64,000 nt of DNA from UBA1573 sp034005165. Lineage in GTDB: Bacteria; Pseudomonadota; Alphaproteobacteria; Micavibrionales; Micavibrionaceae. Below are positions 7,279 through 16,130 of this stretch, piece by piece. The notes below the pieces were generated by a model. That model was not told the origin of the DNA. It did not search any database and was given only the letters and a program-made list of their open reading frames with translations. The translations under genes and the position numbers were made by a program. Numbering within the stretch: position 1 is the first letter of the stretch; the number at the start of each line of letters is the position of its first letter. The DNA lies in assembly GCA_034005165.1 (NCBI GenBank), contig JAVEVE010000005.1, positions 1 through 64,000 on the forward strand, written 5' to 3'.

Positions 7279-9891
7279 ATGGAATTAAAGGAATACCAGC
7301 GCCGCGTCATCGAGAAATTTGATCAATATATAGCGGCTTTATACAGTGAACGCGCCGATGCGCTTGATTACTATGAATTTCAAAAATCAAAAGGCAAAGA
7401 CGCGGTATTACAAGACTTTGCAAAGAGCGCATGGAAAAAAATTGAAACTGCCCTGCCGCGTGTCCGTACTCCGATGGGGCTACGTGTACCGGATTATGTG
7501 GCGCGGTACGATGCCCGCAAGCGGTCTATCCCCCATATCTGTCTGAAAGTCCCTACGGGCGGCGGTAAAACCCTGCTGGCCGCCGAATGTGTCGGGCGGG
7601 TACAGACGGATTTTTTCAAAAAGCAGACGGGGCTTGTCCTCTGGGTTGTGCCGACCGTCCAGATTTATACCCAGACCAAAAAGGCATTGTTCAACCGCCT
7701 TCACCCCTATCGTCAAAGTCTTGAACGTGCCTCCGGCGGGCGGGTCAAGGTGCTGGAAAAGGATGATCCGTTTACCAAGGGCGATACTGAAAATTTCCTC
7801 TGTATCATGTTGGTTCGTTTAGCCGCCACCAACCGAAAAAACAATACGGAGTTTCTAAAAATTTTCCGTGACGCCGGACGGTACACCAGTTTCTTTCCCG
7901 AAGCCGATGATTATGCCGCCAACAATGCCCTGCTGAACGCCTATCCCGATCTTGAGGTGAATGATATGGCGGATGCGGGGGCTATCGTTGGCGTATCCAT
8001 CAAGCAAAGTCTTGTGAACACCCTGAAAATTATCCGACCCGTGGTCGTGATTGACGAAGGCCACAAAGCCTATTCAGACAATACGCGGGACAGCCTGAAC
8101 GGGTTTAACCCGTCTTTCGTTCTGGAACTGACCGCCACGCCGAACGTCAAAAACCATATCAGCAATGTTCTGGTCGATGTGTCCGGTGTTGATTTGAAGG
8201 ATGAGCAGATGATCAAATTGCCCATCAACATCGCCAACACCAAAAACGGTGACTGGAAAAACACCCTGACGCTGGCGCATGGCAGGCTGGCCGAACTAGG
8301 GCAAAAAGCCACAGAACTTCAATCACAAGACGGGCGCTATATCCGCCCCATTATGGTCATCAGGGTTGAGCGCACGGGTAAAGACCAACGTGATGGGCAG
8401 AAAATCCATGCCCTTGATGCACGGGATTATTTGATCGAACGACTTTCAGTGCATGAAGATGAAATTCGTATCAAGTCATCGGAAACCGATGAACTGGGCG
8501 ATACTGATCTTTTTGCTCCGCTTTGCCCCGTCAAATACATCATCACCAAAGAAGCCTTACAGGAGGGATGGGATTGTTCCTTTGCCTATGTTCTGGCTTT
8601 GCTGGATAAAACCACGGCACAAACGGCAATGACCCAGATGATTGGTCGTGTCCTGCGCCAGCCGGATGCCCGTTCCACCAGTATCGAACCCCTGAACCAA
8701 TGCTATGTGTATTGCTATGATCAGGACGTGACCGAAGCCGTTGAGAATGTCCGAAAAGGTCTTGAAGAAGAAGGGATGACGGGTCTGGGTGAATTTGTCC
8801 GTACGGAAGGCACAGGAAATGCAGGTAATGATGATGCCGCCGATCTTTTAACCGTCAAACGCAACACGAAATTCGAGGGCTTGAAAATATTCCTTCCCAA
8901 AGTCTTGCATAAGGACGGCAAAGGCTGGCGGGAAATCAGCTATGAACGGGATATTTTAAGCCAGATACCGTGGGAAACATTGACCTATGACGTGTCCAAT
9001 TTTCTGGATTCCAAGGATGCGCCGATCACCACGGAAACCAGCGTTGACGTTCAGAAAAAAACAGACCTGACGGGAGAGCAGGGTACACTGGAATTGGTAT
9101 CATCCGCCCCCAAAAAGCTGGAGGCCGGGATGGAAAAACGGCTTGACCTTGGCTTTTTGACCCGCCCGCTTCTGGACGTTGTGCCTAATCCTTGGCAGGC
9201 CGCCCGTATCTTGATGGAAGCGATTGAGGCACTGAATAAAAAAGGACATTCGGAAGAGGTAATATTCAATAATCGCCTTTACCTGCTGGACAGCATAAAA
9301 CGCAGCCTGAAAAAGCAGGTGCATGAATTGTCCGAAAAAGTGTTTATGGACAAACTGAAAGGTGGCGAGATTACATTCCGTCTGATCACCAGCGGCAACG
9401 AAAATCTGAACTTTGAAATCGCACAAGAACTTCGTGTTATGGCACGCAAGAATGAGCGTAAATTACGGCAGGCCAATAATGATCCGGTCACGAACAGCTT
9501 GTTTGAAATCGTTTTTGAAAAAGACCTGAACAATCTTGAAAAGGATTTTGCCCTGTACCTGTCCGGCCAAGAGGCCGTTTACTGGTGGCACAGGATGGTT
9601 TCCCGTCAGGAATACGGCTTGCAGGGGTGGCAGAGAAACAAGGTTTACCCCGACTTTATCGCCTGTCTGAATAAAAAGCGCCTGATGGTGCTGGAAACCA
9701 AGGGCTTGCAGCTTAAAGGAAATGATGACACCGAATATAAAACGCGCCTTTTTGACCTGCTGACCACGCACTATCAGGAAGCTATAAAGGCAGGGACGAT
9801 TGAATTATCCGGCGATGCCGATGCGTCTGTTTCGTTGCATATGCTGATGGAAGACACATGGCCGGAGAAAGCGGCGGAATTATTTGGATAG
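7279..9891 (+). CDS. res: Type III restriction enzyme Res subunit
   Basis: An 870-residue SF2 helicase-nuclease. Walker A PTGGGKT lies near residues 92-98 and the DExH-type box DEGHK near 258. A C-terminal PD-(D/E)xK nuclease is visible as PDFIACL followed by LETKG (about 790-806). It forms a complex with Mod and cleaves DNA carrying unmethylated sites after ATP-dependent long-range communication. Length is in the usual range for Res proteins (roughly 850-1000). All key motifs are intact, so the system appears functional. The next small gene follows after 8 nt and belongs to the same operon. Confidence 0.95.
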   Translation: MELKEYQRRVIEKFDQYIAALYSERADALDYYEFQKSKGKDAVLQDFAKSAWKKIETALPRVRTPMGLRVPDYVARYDARKRSIPHICLKVPTGGGKTLLAAECVGRVQTDFFKKQTGLVLWVVPTVQIYTQTKKALFNRLHPYRQSLERASGGRVKVLEKDDPFTKGDTENFLCIMLVRLAATNRKNNTEFLKIFRDAGRYTSFFPEADDYAANNALLNAYPDLEVNDMADAGAIVGVSIKQSLVNTLKIIRPVVVIDEGHKAYSDNTRDSLNGFNPSFVLELTATPNVKNHISNVLVDVSGVDLKDEQMIKLPINIANTKNGDWKNTLTLAHGRLAELGQKATELQSQDGRYIRPIMVIRVERTGKDQRDGQKIHALDARDYLIERLSVHEDEIRIKSSETDELGDTDLFAPLCPVKYIITKEALQEGWDCSFAYVLALLDKTTAQTAMTQMIGRVLRQPDARSTSIEPLNQCYVYCYDQDVTEAVENVRKGLEEEGMTGLGEFVRTEGTGNAGNDDAADLLTVKRNTKFEGLKIFLPKVLHKDGKGWREISYERDILSQIPWETLTYDVSNFLDSKDAPITTETSVDVQKKTDLTGEQGTLELVSSAPKKLEAGMEKRLDLGFLTRPLLDVVPNPWQAARILMEAIEALNKKGHSEEVIFNNRLYLLDSIKRSLKKQVHELSEKVFMDKLKGGEITFRLITSGNENLNFEIAQELRVMARKNERKLRQANNDPVTNSLFEIVFEKDLNNLEKDFALYLSGQEAVYWWHRMVSRQEYGLQGWQRNKVYPDFIACLNKKRLMVLETKGLQLKGNDDTEYKTRLFDLLTTHYQEAIKAGTIELSGDADASVSLHMLMEDTWPEKAAELFG

Positions 9892-9899
9892 GAAGGATC

Positions 9900-10259
9900 A
9901 TGACAAAAGTAGAATATACAGCAATCATAAAAGACGGCCTTATGCATATTCCAGATCAATATACTACAATGACCAAAGCCGCCCAATATTTGGGAATAAG
10001 CCACCAAAAGCTCGAAAAGATGATAGAGGCGGATATGTTGGTCTGGGATCAGCCGAAAATGGGCAGAACGCGCTACGTGGAAAAGAAGGGGTTAGTACGA
10101 TTAAAATACCCGGAGACGGAGCCTGTTTTCGAGCCACTGAAAGCCAAAGACGCTCGTGACTTGCAAAATGAAATAGATATTGCCCGTCATAAAATTGCGT
10201 CTGCTGCCAACCTACCGCCCGGCGCGGTAAAAATCTTTTTTGACCTAGGCGAAAAATAG
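9900..10259 (+). CDS. Small putative DNA-binding protein downstream of res
   Basis: A 119-residue soluble protein. The segment TMTKAAQYLGISHQKLEKMI looks like an excisionase/MerR-type helix-turn-helix, followed by a basic wing (PKMGRTRYVEKKG) and a charged helical C-terminus. The ATG at 9900 has GGAAGG 4 nt upstream; an in-frame upstream start inside res is less likely. It begins 8 nt after res and so is probably the third gene of the R-M operon. A regulatory or accessory role is possible, but I recognise no specific family. Confidence 0.75.
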   Translation: MTKVEYTAIIKDGLMHIPDQYTTMTKAAQYLGISHQKLEKMIEADMLVWDQPKMGRTRYVEKKGLVRLKYPETEPVFEPLKAKDARDLQNEIDIARHKIASAANLPPGAVKIFFDLGEK

Positions 10260-10310
10260 CCCTGAGTTTCCGTTATGTTATGCGAATAATTTTTAAGGTA
10301 GGTATTTGAT

Positions 10311-10682
10311 ATGACTGAAAATGAAGCGGCCTTGGCCTATGTAAGTGCGTGGAAAAACTACGACCCGATGGCTTTTTTGAACCTTCTTTCGGAGGACGTG
10401 ACTTATAACTCCCAATGGGTATTTGAGGAAATGAAGGGAAAAGAAAAGTTTGTTGATTATTTCACTGGGAAATTGGAAACTGTGAAAAGAGCCAATATGC
10501 CCGTTAGAGCTATTATGGGCAAAACAACACGCTCATTTCCTGATCGGGACTGTGTCCTTCTTTTTCAGAGTAAAACAGATGCTCCAGATGCTTTGGTTCT
10601 GTTTGAAATTTCAGGTGATCTTATAAGTAAAGTCGATATGTGTATCCCAGAATTGTTTGCCCCTATCAGAGCCGGAGTTTAG
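10311..10682 (+). CDS. NTF2/SnoaL-like protein
   Basis: A 123-residue protein with the start typical of SnoaL-like NTF2-fold domains (EAALAYVSAWKNYDPMAFLNLLSEDVTYNS). These folds serve as small-molecule binding or isomerase domains, and the substrate cannot be told from sequence. A terminator hairpin overlaps its stop codon. It is the last gene of the island before the right attachment site. It may be passenger cargo. Confidence 0.8.
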   Translation: MTENEAALAYVSAWKNYDPMAFLNLLSEDVTYNSQWVFEEMKGKEKFVDYFTGKLETVKRANMPVRAIMGKTTRSFPDRDCVLLFQSKTDAPDALVLFEISGDLISKVDMCIPELFAPIRAGV

Positions 10683-10698
10683 ACCCGCTGGTCTTTTT
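10681..10698 (+). terminator. Intrinsic terminator after the NTF2-like gene
   Basis: Stem AGACC/GGTCT with a 4-nt loop, followed by a T run (10695-10698). It begins within the stop codon of the preceding gene. Confidence 0.65.
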
Positions 10699-10734
10699 AA
10701 TTTACGGTAAAAATTAAGGCCCAAATTTTCGTTT

Positions 10735-10753
10735 GGGGGTATAAATGGGGGTA
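10735..10753. repeat. Putative integrase arm-type sites, right end
   Basis: Two GGGGGTA units separated by taaat-type spacing repeat the sequence at 239-257 almost exactly (18 of 19 positions). They lie 59 bp inside attR, consistent with arm-type binding sites. Confidence 0.5.
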
Positions 10754-10783
10754 TGTTTTAAGTTTGAATTATAATTATATGAT

Positions 10784-10802
10784 AAATATCAATGTGATAT
10801 TT
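10784..10802. repeat. AT-rich inverted repeat beside attR
   Basis: AAATATCA / TGATATTT with a 3-nt spacer forms a perfect 8-bp dyad 10 bp before the right core repeat. It may be a binding site for an excision factor or architectural protein; function unknown. Confidence 0.4.
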
Positions 10803-10811
10803 TATTTATAG

Positions 10812-10833
10812 GAATCCCTTCACCCGCTCCAGT
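10812..10833 (+). repeat. attR: 22-bp core repeat
   Basis: Exact copy of 106-127 (tRNA-Gly T-loop to 2 nt after CCA). No tRNA can be folded around this copy, so it is the displaced half of the original site. Confidence 0.9.
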
Positions 10834-10886
10834 CTATAAATATCCGAAAATTGCCAAATTTCCCAAAGTGAAAATAATCTGCCAAG

Positions 10887-11564
10887 ATGCATTCCATGGC
10901 AGATCAAAGACACATCATTCTGGTACGTCATGTCCCCGTATCAAACCCGGACAGGATTTGGTATGGCCGTGATGTTAAGCTGGCCCCATCGACGCCGGAG
11001 CTGGAAACGCTGTTTAATTATTTGGCGCAAACTTTGCCCCAAGGACCTGAAAAAGTGATCTGGACATCTTCGCCTTACCCGAGAGCCTTGCACACAGCAT
11101 GGTCTGTGGCTGATAGAATACTGTCACAAAAAAAACCGGCCATCGAGATAGATGAAGTATTTGTGGAGCAACAATACGGCGTTATGGAAGGATTACCGCA
11201 TCAACGAGCTATGAGCCTTCCATCGGTTGCGGCATATTTGCAAGATACATGGAACAACAGTATGGAGGGTGGAGAATCGATGTCTGTTTTTCAAATGCGT
11301 GTTGCACGTGCATTGGAAAGCCTCAAGGAAAGAACCCTGAAAGAAAAGAAGGATGCTGTTGTATTTACACATGGCGGTGTGCTGATGGCCGCCTATGCTT
11401 ATGTAACAGGTCAAAAGATGAGCGATATATTGAAGCAGCGTAAAGGAGCCTTAGCTCCGAGTATTTCTTTTGTGTCGCGCTTGACCTTGTGCACAGTAGA
11501 GGGACGAGCGGGTTGGAAGATTCCGCCCGTTTATGAAACAGGAATACCTAAACAAAAAATTTGA
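10887..11564 (+). CDS. Histidine phosphatase family protein (phosphoglycerate mutase-like)
   Basis: A 225-residue cytoplasmic protein. The phospho-accepting histidine lies in LVRHVPVSNP, the proton-donor region in EQQYGVMEG and the second catalytic histidine in FTHGGVL. The family hydrolyses phosphate esters through a phosphohistidine. The substrate is unknown; CobC-like alpha-ribazole phosphatase and general sugar phosphatase are both possible. An ATG at 10887 is used; another in-frame ATG at 10896 is equally plausible. It is the first chromosomal gene past the island, so its promoter region now includes island DNA. It converges with lptB. Confidence 0.88.
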   Translation: MHSMADQRHIILVRHVPVSNPDRIWYGRDVKLAPSTPELETLFNYLAQTLPQGPEKVIWTSSPYPRALHTAWSVADRILSQKKPAIEIDEVFVEQQYGVMEGLPHQRAMSLPSVAAYLQDTWNNSMEGGESMSVFQMRVARALESLKERTLKEKKDAVVFTHGGVLMAAYAYVTGQKMSDILKQRKGALAPSISFVSRLTLCTVEGRAGWKIPPVYETGIPKQKI

Positions 11565-11572
11565 CTAGAGAG

Positions 11573-12352
11573 TTAAAGGGAGAATCCTTCGCCGAGATAG
11601 ACGCGGCGGACATCCTCATTCACAACGATTTCATCCGGCAGTCCTTCTGTCATAACCATACCATCATGAAGAACATAGGCACGATCAACAATTCCTAATG
11701 TATCGCGAACATTATGATCGGTAATCAGAACGCCGATATTGCGTGTCTTGAGTTGTCCGATTAGGGCACGAATATCCCCGACCGCAATCGGATCAATTCC
11801 CGCTAGCGGCTCATCAAGCAATACGAAATGTGGGCGAGAGGCAAGTGCACGCGCAATTTCAACGCGACGCCGCTCCCCACCGGACAGCGCAATCGCAGGC
11901 GTTCTGCGCAGGTGTGATACTGAAAATTCAACCAGCAGATCTTCAAGCAATGCTTCCTTGTCATCACTGTTGAGATCATTTTGTGTCTGGATAATAGATT
12001 TCAGATTATCTTCAACTGACAGTCCACGGAAGATGGAAGCTTCCTGCGGAAGGTATCCGATCCCCAGACGCGCGCGGCGATACATAGGAAGTGTTGTGAT
12101 CTCCTGACCATCAAGTAAGATATCTCCTCCATCAGGTGGTAACAAACCTGTAATGATATAAAAACACGTTGTCTTACCTGCCCCGTTTGGTCCGAGAATT
12201 GCAACTGCCTCTCCGCGCTGAACACTTAAGGATACATCGCGCAGGACAGGGCGCTTCTTATAAGATTTGGATAGATGTTGGGCTGCAAGCCCCTTCTCTG
12301 GAGCTCGTGCTGGGTTTTTGCCTTGATGGAAATGAAGAGGTGTGACACTCAT
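11573..12352 (-). CDS. lptB: LPS export ABC transporter ATPase LptB
   Basis: A 259-residue ABC ATPase that powers LPS extraction from the inner membrane with LptFG. Walker A GPNGAGKTT, signature LSGGERRRVEIARAL, Walker B FVLLDEPLAG and the switch histidine region (LITDHNVRDT) are all present. The LptB-type Q-loop region (GYLPQEASIFRGLSVEDNL) is diagnostic. The N-terminus has about 20 extra residues. It is the last gene of the rnd-kdsD-lptC-lptA-lptB block. In many alphaproteobacteria rpoN follows; here a convergent phosphatase gene does. Confidence 0.96.
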   Translation of the reverse strand: MSVTPLHFHQGKNPARAPEKGLAAQHLSKSYKKRPVLRDVSLSVQRGEAVAILGPNGAGKTTCFYIITGLLPPDGGDILLDGQEITTLPMYRRARLGIGYLPQEASIFRGLSVEDNLKSIIQTQNDLNSDDKEALLEDLLVEFSVSHLRRTPAIALSGGERRRVEIARALASRPHFVLLDEPLAGIDPIAVGDIRALIGQLKTRNIGVLITDHNVRDTLGIVDRAYVLHDGMVMTEGLPDEIVVNEDVRRVYLGEGFSL

Positions 12353-12370
12353 GCTGAATTTTCCGACCTT

Positions 12371-13087
12371 TTATTTCTTTTTGCCCGAAGACGGATAGAA
12401 AATACCTTTAACACGTGGACGGTTCTTTTGTCCGGTAATCGTACTGACTTTGGTTGTCAGGTTCATTTTGGCATAATCGCCTTCAATCCAGTTAAATCCC
12501 TGCATAATCTTCACGGTGCCTACCAGCTCCGCAATATTCGTTGCTTTGGTATAAATAGCTTTATCACCGCTTGCTTTTTGCTCTCCACTGGTACTGATTT
12601 GTACGGAGCCTACAGCTTCAGCACGTTCCATTTCCTGACCATTCATAAAGACCTTGATCTCGTCAGCAACCAGAACATCTTTGCCATGTGTAACTTTCGG
12701 GCGGTTAGAAGGGTCACCTGTCAAGGTAATGACACTGCCCGTGATGTCGTATATAGCTTTTGTTCCTTCGGCGCGGTCGGCATTATCGGCTTGCCCTGAG
12801 AGGATAACAACATGCCCCTCGGATGTCACTTTGTTCAAATCACTGGTACTGTTGTTCTTGCCTTCGTAGAAAGCGGTCAACGTATCTCCTGAAACGGAGA
12901 AATCCCCTTGTTGAGCTTTTGCATTGCCGCGCGCTGTGTAAGTTTTTGCAGTCTGGTTCCATTCAAGAGCCTGATCTGCCGTAATCTCCAAAGGAACATC
13001 TTGTGCAACAGCAGGCACAGGCACACTTAACCCGCCCAAAAATAGGGCTGTGGTCAGCAAGAGGCTATAGGTCCGGATTTGAAACAT
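12371..13087 (-). CDS. lptA: LPS transport periplasmic protein LptA
   Basis: A 238-residue exported protein with a clear signal peptide (LLLTTALFLGGLSVPVPAVAQ) and an OstA/LptA beta-jellyroll domain containing ITADQALEWNQTAKTYTARGNAKAQ. It bridges LptC and LptD across the periplasm. The start ATG overlaps the lptC stop by 1 nt (TAATG), giving translational coupling. The basic C-terminal tail (SSGKKK) is short. Confidence 0.94.
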   Translation of the reverse strand: MFQIRTYSLLLTTALFLGGLSVPVPAVAQDVPLEITADQALEWNQTAKTYTARGNAKAQQGDFSVSGDTLTAFYEGKNNSTSDLNKVTSEGHVVILSGQADNADRAEGTKAIYDITGSVITLTGDPSNRPKVTHGKDVLVADEIKVFMNGQEMERAEAVGSVQISTSGEQKASGDKAIYTKATNIAELVGTVKIMQGFNWIEGDYAKMNLTTKVSTITGQKNRPRVKGIFYPSSGKKK

Positions 13088-13806
13088 TATGGGTGAGGCT
13101 CCTTATCAGAAGGTGGCGCAGAGTGTGGATCGGACGCGGGCGAGTGGCGCAAAATCAATTTGGCTGGCCCTTTAAAGATTACTTTATCTGTTTTTCCATC
13201 AGCTTCCAAGCCTTGCGCGGAAATTTCTCCTGCTGGTCCATGTCCGCTGATAAGATTGTCTGACGACATGGTTTGGCCATCAATATTGATATTCATAGTC
13301 TGGGATTGAAGTTCATAGCCTGTGTCATGATTGATCAGCACGTCACCGTTCAGTTGTAGGACACCTGATTTCTGGTCGTAATCACCCTGCACAGCTTTTA
13401 ATGCGACCCAATTCCCGCTTTTAAGATTGATGTCGGCAACCGGCTTGTCCAGATGGATCATGTCCATATTCTCGGCATTCTGTGTCGCCTTATCTGCCGT
13501 GATGGTGTAGGGCTGGCTATCTCCGTCCTCGGATTGGAATTTAGGGTTAACCAGTTCGTTACGGCTTGCCGTTTGTGGAGAGATCTCGTCACGCGGAACG
13601 GCCTTGATTGGTGCAGTATCCTGATCGGACCACACCATGAGGACGACAACAATAGCCAAAGCAGCAACAGGCAGTGCTAGCCGCAGGCTACGAACATAAC
13701 GCGAGTAAAGTCGGGTGCGGGATGCACGCGAAGCGATTTCCTCCTCACTGCGGACCAGGCGGTCCGCAGAAGAGAGAGAGTGTGGCGTATCTTGGGATTC
13801 TGTCAT
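13087..13806 (-). CDS. lptC: LPS export protein LptC
   Basis: A 239-residue bitopic inner-membrane protein with one transmembrane helix (LRLALPVAALAIVVVLMVW) after a short charged cytoplasmic segment, then a periplasmic LptC domain (PKFQSEDGDSQPYTITADKA). It receives LPS from LptBFG and passes it to LptA. I use the ATG at 13806; an in-frame TTG at 13833 would overlap kdsD by 8 nt. A Ser/His/Pro-rich tail ends the protein. Confidence 0.92.
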   Translation of the reverse strand: MTESQDTPHSLSSADRLVRSEEEIASRASRTRLYSRYVRSLRLALPVAALAIVVVLMVWSDQDTAPIKAVPRDEISPQTASRNELVNPKFQSEDGDSQPYTITADKATQNAENMDMIHLDKPVADINLKSGNWVALKAVQGDYDQKSGVLQLNGDVLINHDTGYELQSQTMNINIDGQTMSSDNLISGHGPAGEISAQGLEADGKTDKVIFKGPAKLILRHSPASDPHSAPPSDKEPHP

Positions 13807-13825
13807 GATATCTTCGATCAAAATC

Positions 13826-14842
13826 CTATACAAGACCTGCCTTAAGCAGCTCCTGAATGCGGATCAGGCCGACAACGCGGCCTGCATCATCGGCAACAAT
13901 CAAAGATGTAATTGGCGAAGCCCCTTCATGACCAACCATAATCTCCAAAGCTTTAACCGCCAGAATGTCTGCGCGAATGCTTCGGGGATTTTTGGTCATG
14001 ATCTCTGACACTTTTCTGGCCAGAAGATCAGGTGCCATATGCCGTTTCAAATCTCCGTCTGTCACGATACCGATCAGGCTTTTCTCCTCATCAACCACGA
14101 CAACAGATCCAAGATTTTTGGCTGATAAAGTAATCAACGCATCGGACATCAAAGTATCAGCGCTAACAAAGGGCAACTCATCTCCCTTGACCATAAGGTC
14201 GGAAACCTTGCGCAACTTCTGGCCGAGCTTACCTCCTGGATGCCAGACGCGGAACTGCTCGGCTGTAAGGCCCATGCGCTCGAGTAATGCAACCGCAATA
14301 GCATCTCCTAAGGCCATCATCTGTGTAGTTGATGTTGTGGGGGCAAGACCGTTCGGGCAAGCTTCCGGAATTTTCGGCAAGATAAGTGCGATATCGGAAT
14401 GCAGTGCCAATGGACTGTCAGGGTTCCCAGTCATAGCAATCAACGGAATATTAAACCGCTGGGCATATCCGATCATATCGGTCAATTCGGCATTGGTTCC
14501 TGAATAGGATAAAAGAATAATAACATCATCTTCGGTTATCATCCCCAAGTCTCCATGGGATGCTTCGCCTGGGTGAATATAATAAGATGGTGTTGCTGTT
14601 GATGCGAGTGTTGCAGAGATTTTACGTGCTACATGTCCGCTTTTGCCGATACCCGCCACAATCAAACGACCGCGCCCCGTATCTTTCATAGCTTGAATAG
14701 TTTCAATCGCACGAACAAAATCGCCGTTCAGAGACTCTGAAAGAGCCTGAAGGCCGGAAACTTCCGTTGCAAGTGTTCTTTTTGCCGAAGCAACGTCATC
14801 AAAATTTGTATCAGGAATTTGTTGCGTCATTGTTTGGGCCAT
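13826..14842 (-). CDS. kdsD: D-arabinose 5-phosphate isomerase (KpsF/GutQ/KdsD)
   Basis: A 338-residue enzyme that makes arabinose 5-phosphate for Kdo synthesis. An N-terminal SIS domain holds AGIGKSGHVARKISATLAST and YIHPGEASHGDLG, and two C-terminal CBS domains contain DGDLKRH and the SLIVADDAGRVVGLI segment. Its place directly before lptC links Kdo/LPS synthesis with LPS transport. Length is standard (about 320-340). Confidence 0.94.
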   Translation of the reverse strand: MAQTMTQQIPDTNFDDVASAKRTLATEVSGLQALSESLNGDFVRAIETIQAMKDTGRGRLIVAGIGKSGHVARKISATLASTATPSYYIHPGEASHGDLGMITEDDVIILLSYSGTNAELTDMIGYAQRFNIPLIAMTGNPDSPLALHSDIALILPKIPEACPNGLAPTTSTTQMMALGDAIAVALLERMGLTAEQFRVWHPGGKLGQKLRKVSDLMVKGDELPFVSADTLMSDALITLSAKNLGSVVVVDEEKSLIGIVTDGDLKRHMAPDLLARKVSEIMTKNPRSIRADILAVKALEIMVGHEGASPITSLIVADDAGRVVGLIRIQELLKAGLV

Positions 14843-14860
14843 TCTGTTATCCTGAAAAAA

Positions 14861-15481
14861 TTATGAATTGTGAGCGAAAATATCAATCTCGGGCCAGCCG
14901 GCCAAATCAAGTTCTGCACGTGCTGGAAGAAAGTTGAAGCAGGCCTGCGCCAATTCTTTGCGACCCTCACGCACCAGCATTGGATCAATGGCATCCTTGA
15001 TTTTGTGCAAATACAAAACATCATTTGCAGCATAAACTTTTTGGTCTTCGCTTAAAGTCGCATTGCCCCAATCAGAAGATTGTTGTTGCTTGCTAAGCTC
15101 GACACCTAAAAGTTCACGGCATAATTCTTTTAAAGAATGACGGTCGGTAAATGTTCGGACCAAGCGGGATGCAATTTTGGTGCAATAAACGGGTGTGCAA
15201 TAGACGCCCATGTAGGCCTTGATCGAGGCAATATCAAAACGTCCGAAGTGAAAGATTTTAAGAATCTTTGGATCGGATAAAAGGCGGCGCAGATTTGGGG
15301 CGGCGTAATCAGACCCGACAGGAAACTGGACCAGATGCGCATCTCCGTCACCGAAGGACAGCTGAACCAGACACAAACGGTCACGAATCAAATTCAACCC
15401 CATGGTTTCCGTATCCACAGCAACCGAAGTCCCAAACGCCAGATCATCCGGCAAATCATTTTGATGTAAGTAAATTGTCAT
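14861..15481 (-). CDS. rnd: Ribonuclease D-like 3'-5' exonuclease
   Basis: A 206-residue DEDDy exonuclease. ExoI is VDTETMGL, ExoII lies around HFGRFD, and ExoIII is YAANDVLYL with the characteristic Tyr. It lacks the HRDC domains of E. coli RNase D and so matches the short alphaproteobacterial form. Likely roles are tRNA 3' processing or RNA turnover. It lies 18 nt upstream of kdsD and heads the LPS operon. Confidence 0.9.
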   Translation of the reverse strand: MTIYLHQNDLPDDLAFGTSVAVDTETMGLNLIRDRLCLVQLSFGDGDAHLVQFPVGSDYAAPNLRRLLSDPKILKIFHFGRFDIASIKAYMGVYCTPVYCTKIASRLVRTFTDRHSLKELCRELLGVELSKQQQSSDWGNATLSEDQKVYAANDVLYLHKIKDAIDPMLVREGRKELAQACFNFLPARAELDLAGWPEIDIFAHNS

Positions 15482-15676
15482 TCACTCGGAGTACAGATTT
15501 TTGAGTGATTTTTCAAGTATTTTGCTGCGTTTACCCGGAAATCTCTAAACTCAGCCGCCTCGCTTATCATGGGAAAGCAAGGCCTTATCGACAGCAATAA
15601 CTTCGATTAACACCGTTTCAAAATAGTCTTTTGAGTCAGTGGAAAATGGCAGAAATAGATCTCTAACAGCAAAACT

Positions 15677-16042
15677 ATGAAGGCCGGAAATATGGTAAGG
15701 AATCTAGGGCGTAACCTTTTTCCCGTTTTCCGTCTTGCCCTTGACGCCGAGCATCTGGATAGAAGGGCAATAATTAACATAATAAATTTCTCCATGGGCA
15801 AAGGCGTTCGTCCGAGAAAAACCCCCGTACGAGTACACCCTTTTCACTCACTTTCAGGCAAAACAAAAACGGGTCCCGATAAGACCTTCCGCCCGACTAT
15901 AGGAACTACTTTTAGTATGGACTTTGATGTCTCCATAAAGAAGTTTGTGGAACAAGTACGCCACCTCGCCACCGATAATGATTTTAAGGATGATCTTAAT
16001 AATACCGTAATGGTTGGATTGCTGGAGGGATTAAAAAATTAA
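15677..16042 (+). CDS. Hypothetical small protein (uncertain)
   Basis: An open frame of 121 codons in an otherwise gene-free stretch between rnd and tRNA-Leu. The C-terminal part (DFDVSIKKFVEQVRHLATDNDFKDDLNNTVMVGLLEGL) looks like a real amphipathic helical sequence, while the N-terminal 60 residues are very basic and less convincing. A later ATG near 15793 may be the true start. No family is recognised. Confidence 0.4.
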   Translation: MKAGNMVRNLGRNLFPVFRLALDAEHLDRRAIINIINFSMGKGVRPRKTPVRVHPFHSLSGKTKTGPDKTFRPTIGTTFSMDFDVSIKKFVEQVRHLATDNDFKDDLNNTVMVGLLEGLKN

Positions 16043-16130
16043 GACATAGAACGACTTCGGCAGCTGATTTCATAGAATGGCTTGTCTAGAAAATCTATAA
16101 AAAGATAAAATCAGTCTGAATATGGAATAA

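Larger units (their letters stand above)
106..10833. mobile_element. tRNA-Gly-integrated defence island (about 10.7 kb)
   Basis: The island is bounded by a 22-bp perfect direct repeat of the tRNA-Gly 3' end. A P4-type integrase lies just inside the tRNA-proximal end, the usual layout of integrative islands. Cargo in order: integrase, unknown gene, AlpA-like regulator, HTH/zinc-ribbon protein plus second tyrosine recombinase, AbiF-like protein, Xre regulator, type III Mod and Res, a small putative HTH protein and an NTF2-like protein. No phage structural, replication or conjugation genes are present, so it is not a prophage or a self-transmissible ICE. It may depend on a helper or be immobile. 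Confidence 0.92.

Noticed and set aside
106..10833. Prophage interpretation of the island
   Set aside because: No capsid, tail, terminase, replication or lysis genes are present.
12275..12799. Plus-strand frame across lptA/lptB
   Set aside because: It is a shadow of two well-supported genes on the other strand.
15607..15801. Minus-strand frame between rnd and tRNA-Leu
   Set aside because: It overlaps the plus-strand candidate and has no RBS or recognisable features.
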